From SW-4-43-9 sp047617985 (lineage in GTDB: Archaea > Nanohalarchaeota > Nanosalinia > Nanosalinales > Nanosalinaceae), in assembly GCA_047617985.1 (NCBI GenBank), contig JBLGBS010000018.1, forward strand, positions 1-14,644: DNA of 14,644 bases. The letters are read 5' to 3'. Below are positions 14,259-14,644 of the stretch, one piece after another. The position numbers and the translations under genes were made by a program. Each line of letters opens with the position of its first letter. The stretch's first letter is position 1. Below the pieces are notes generated by a model. It ran no database searches and was not told where the DNA came from. It saw only the letters and a program-made list of their open reading frames with translations.

Positions 14259-14537
14259 ATGAGTGAAAGATTCTGTCCAAACTGCGGTAGCACAGACACA
14301 GCCCCAGAGATACAGGATATCTGGGGCTTTAGAGGCACAAACAGTACATGGAACTGCAAAAACTGTGCCTACAGCGGGATTATGCCTCGGGGCGATCCAG
14401 GAGATTATAGTTTTGATCGAGAGAACGACGAACTGAAAGGCATGGATTTCGATAAACCGCTTGAAAAACAAACCTCGGCTCTTTACCTTTCAATTGCTTT
14501 ACTTACCGTAATCGGGCTGTACCTGCTTTTACTATAA
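14259..14537 (+). CDS. Zinc-ribbon protein with C-terminal membrane helix (paralogue 2)
   Basis: A 92-residue relative of the gene at 12300. Cys6, Cys9, Cys33 and Cys36 form the ribbon (RFCPNCGS and WNCKNCAYSG), then GIMPRGDPGDY (40-50), a charged linker and a membrane helix at about 73-92 that ends the protein. Both share the RFCPNCGS opening, a Trp before the second Cys pair and the GIMPxGDP signature, so they are duplicates that diverged. This copy lacks the longer acidic linker. GAGAGG (14245-14250) eight bases before the ATG is a fair ribosome binding site, and the gene begins 25 bases after the ABC1 stop, suggesting co-transcription. Function unknown. Confidence 0.85.
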   Translation: MSERFCPNCGSTDTAPEIQDIWGFRGTNSTWNCKNCAYSGIMPRGDPGDYSFDRENDELKGMDFDKPLEKQTSALYLSIALLTVIGLYLLLL

Positions 14538-14548
14538 CAGGACACCCC

Positions 14549-14558
14549 TTATAAAAAG
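14549..14558 (+). promoter_or_regulatory. TATA box of rps12
   Basis: TTATAAAAAG is an excellent archaeal TATA box centred about 27 bases before the ATG at 14580. The S12 transcript would therefore begin at or just before its start codon, a leaderless arrangement. It indicates that the ribosomal-protein genes have their own promoter here. Confidence 0.7.
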
Positions 14559-14579
14559 TTTAACTTCACCGAGTAGGAT

Positions 14580-14644
14580 ATGGGCTTGTACAACGCACGG
14601 AAGATGAGGAAGAAACGCCAGCAGTACCGCTGGAGTGACATTGA
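14580..14644 (+). CDS. rps12: 30S ribosomal protein S12, N-terminal part (runs off the window)
   Basis: The 21 complete codons encode MGLYNARKM, then RKKRQQYRWSDI. This matches the archaeal/eukaryotic S12 (uS12) opening, in which a G-x-x-AR-K segment is followed by basic residues and RWSD. S12 is part of the decoding centre of the small ribosomal subunit. Its usual position in archaea is directly after nusA, before S7 and the elongation factors; here three genes intervene. The remainder of the gene lies beyond the right edge. Confidence 0.85.
   Translation, partial: MGLYNARKMRKKRQQYRWSDI

Noticed and set aside
14151..14471. Minus-strand open frame (106 codons) over the ABC1 end and zinc-ribbon gene
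   Set aside because: It is antisense to two recognised genes and has no independent start signal or motif.
1..14644. CRISPR arrays, tRNAs, insertion sequences or a defence island
   Set aside because: No regularly spaced direct repeats, cloverleaf sequences, transposase or known defence domains were seen on reading both strands.

Overview
The window looks like chromosomal DNA from a salt-adapted archaeon, most likely a DPANN lineage such as the Nanohaloarchaeota or a relative. This is inferred from gene content and protein style, not from a database search. The evidence is an archaeal RNA polymerase operon with both large subunits split (B''/B' and A'/A''), an archaeal two-KH NusA, NucS/EndoMS, ribosomal protein S12, very Glu/Asp-rich proteins, and TATA boxes about 27 bases upstream of several start codons. 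No rRNA, tRNA, CRISPR array, insertion sequence or intein was seen.

Left part (1-3666). The edge carries a possible minus-strand gene start (1-41), then two small plus-strand genes of unknown function (120-317 and 348-677). A minus-strand operon follows, read from 3666 down to 674. It encodes a membrane-anchored FG-GAP/VCBS beta-propeller protein with a C-terminal ASPIC/UnbV domain (CRTAC1-like), a four-helix DoxX-like membrane protein whose GTG start overlaps the upstream stop, and the mismatch endonuclease NucS/EndoMS with a C-terminal PIP-box-like motif. nucS and the small gene at 348 are convergent and share a TTAA that supplies both stop codons.

Centre (3667-12267). A divergent, AT-rich intergenic region separates the propeller operon from radC, a JAMM-domain protein on the plus strand. 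Next is the transcription operon rpoH - rpoB'' - rpoB' - rpoA' - rpoA'', followed by nusA. All are intact and tightly spaced, with clear Shine-Dalgarno (SD) sequences at the internal genes. nusA has a TATA-like element and two inverted repeats in front of it and may be separately controlled. The A''-nusA-S12 order without an L30e gene resembles the haloarchaeal arrangement.

Right part (12268-14644). Between nusA and rps12, often neighbours in archaea, lie three genes: a zinc-ribbon protein with a C-terminal membrane helix, an ABC1/UbiB-family kinase-like protein with two C-terminal membrane helices, and a second, paralogous zinc-ribbon/membrane protein. The S12 gene begins at 14580 behind a textbook TATA box and runs off the edge.

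Most interesting points: a 25-codon micro-ORF with its own SD between rpoB'' and rpoB'; a glutamate in the RNA polymerase trigger loop where Arg or Asn is expected; the zinc-ribbon/ABC1/zinc-ribbon membrane cassette inside the transcription-translation cluster; and the dyad symmetry in front of nusA. I did not find a clear-cut, complete new defence or mobile system here.
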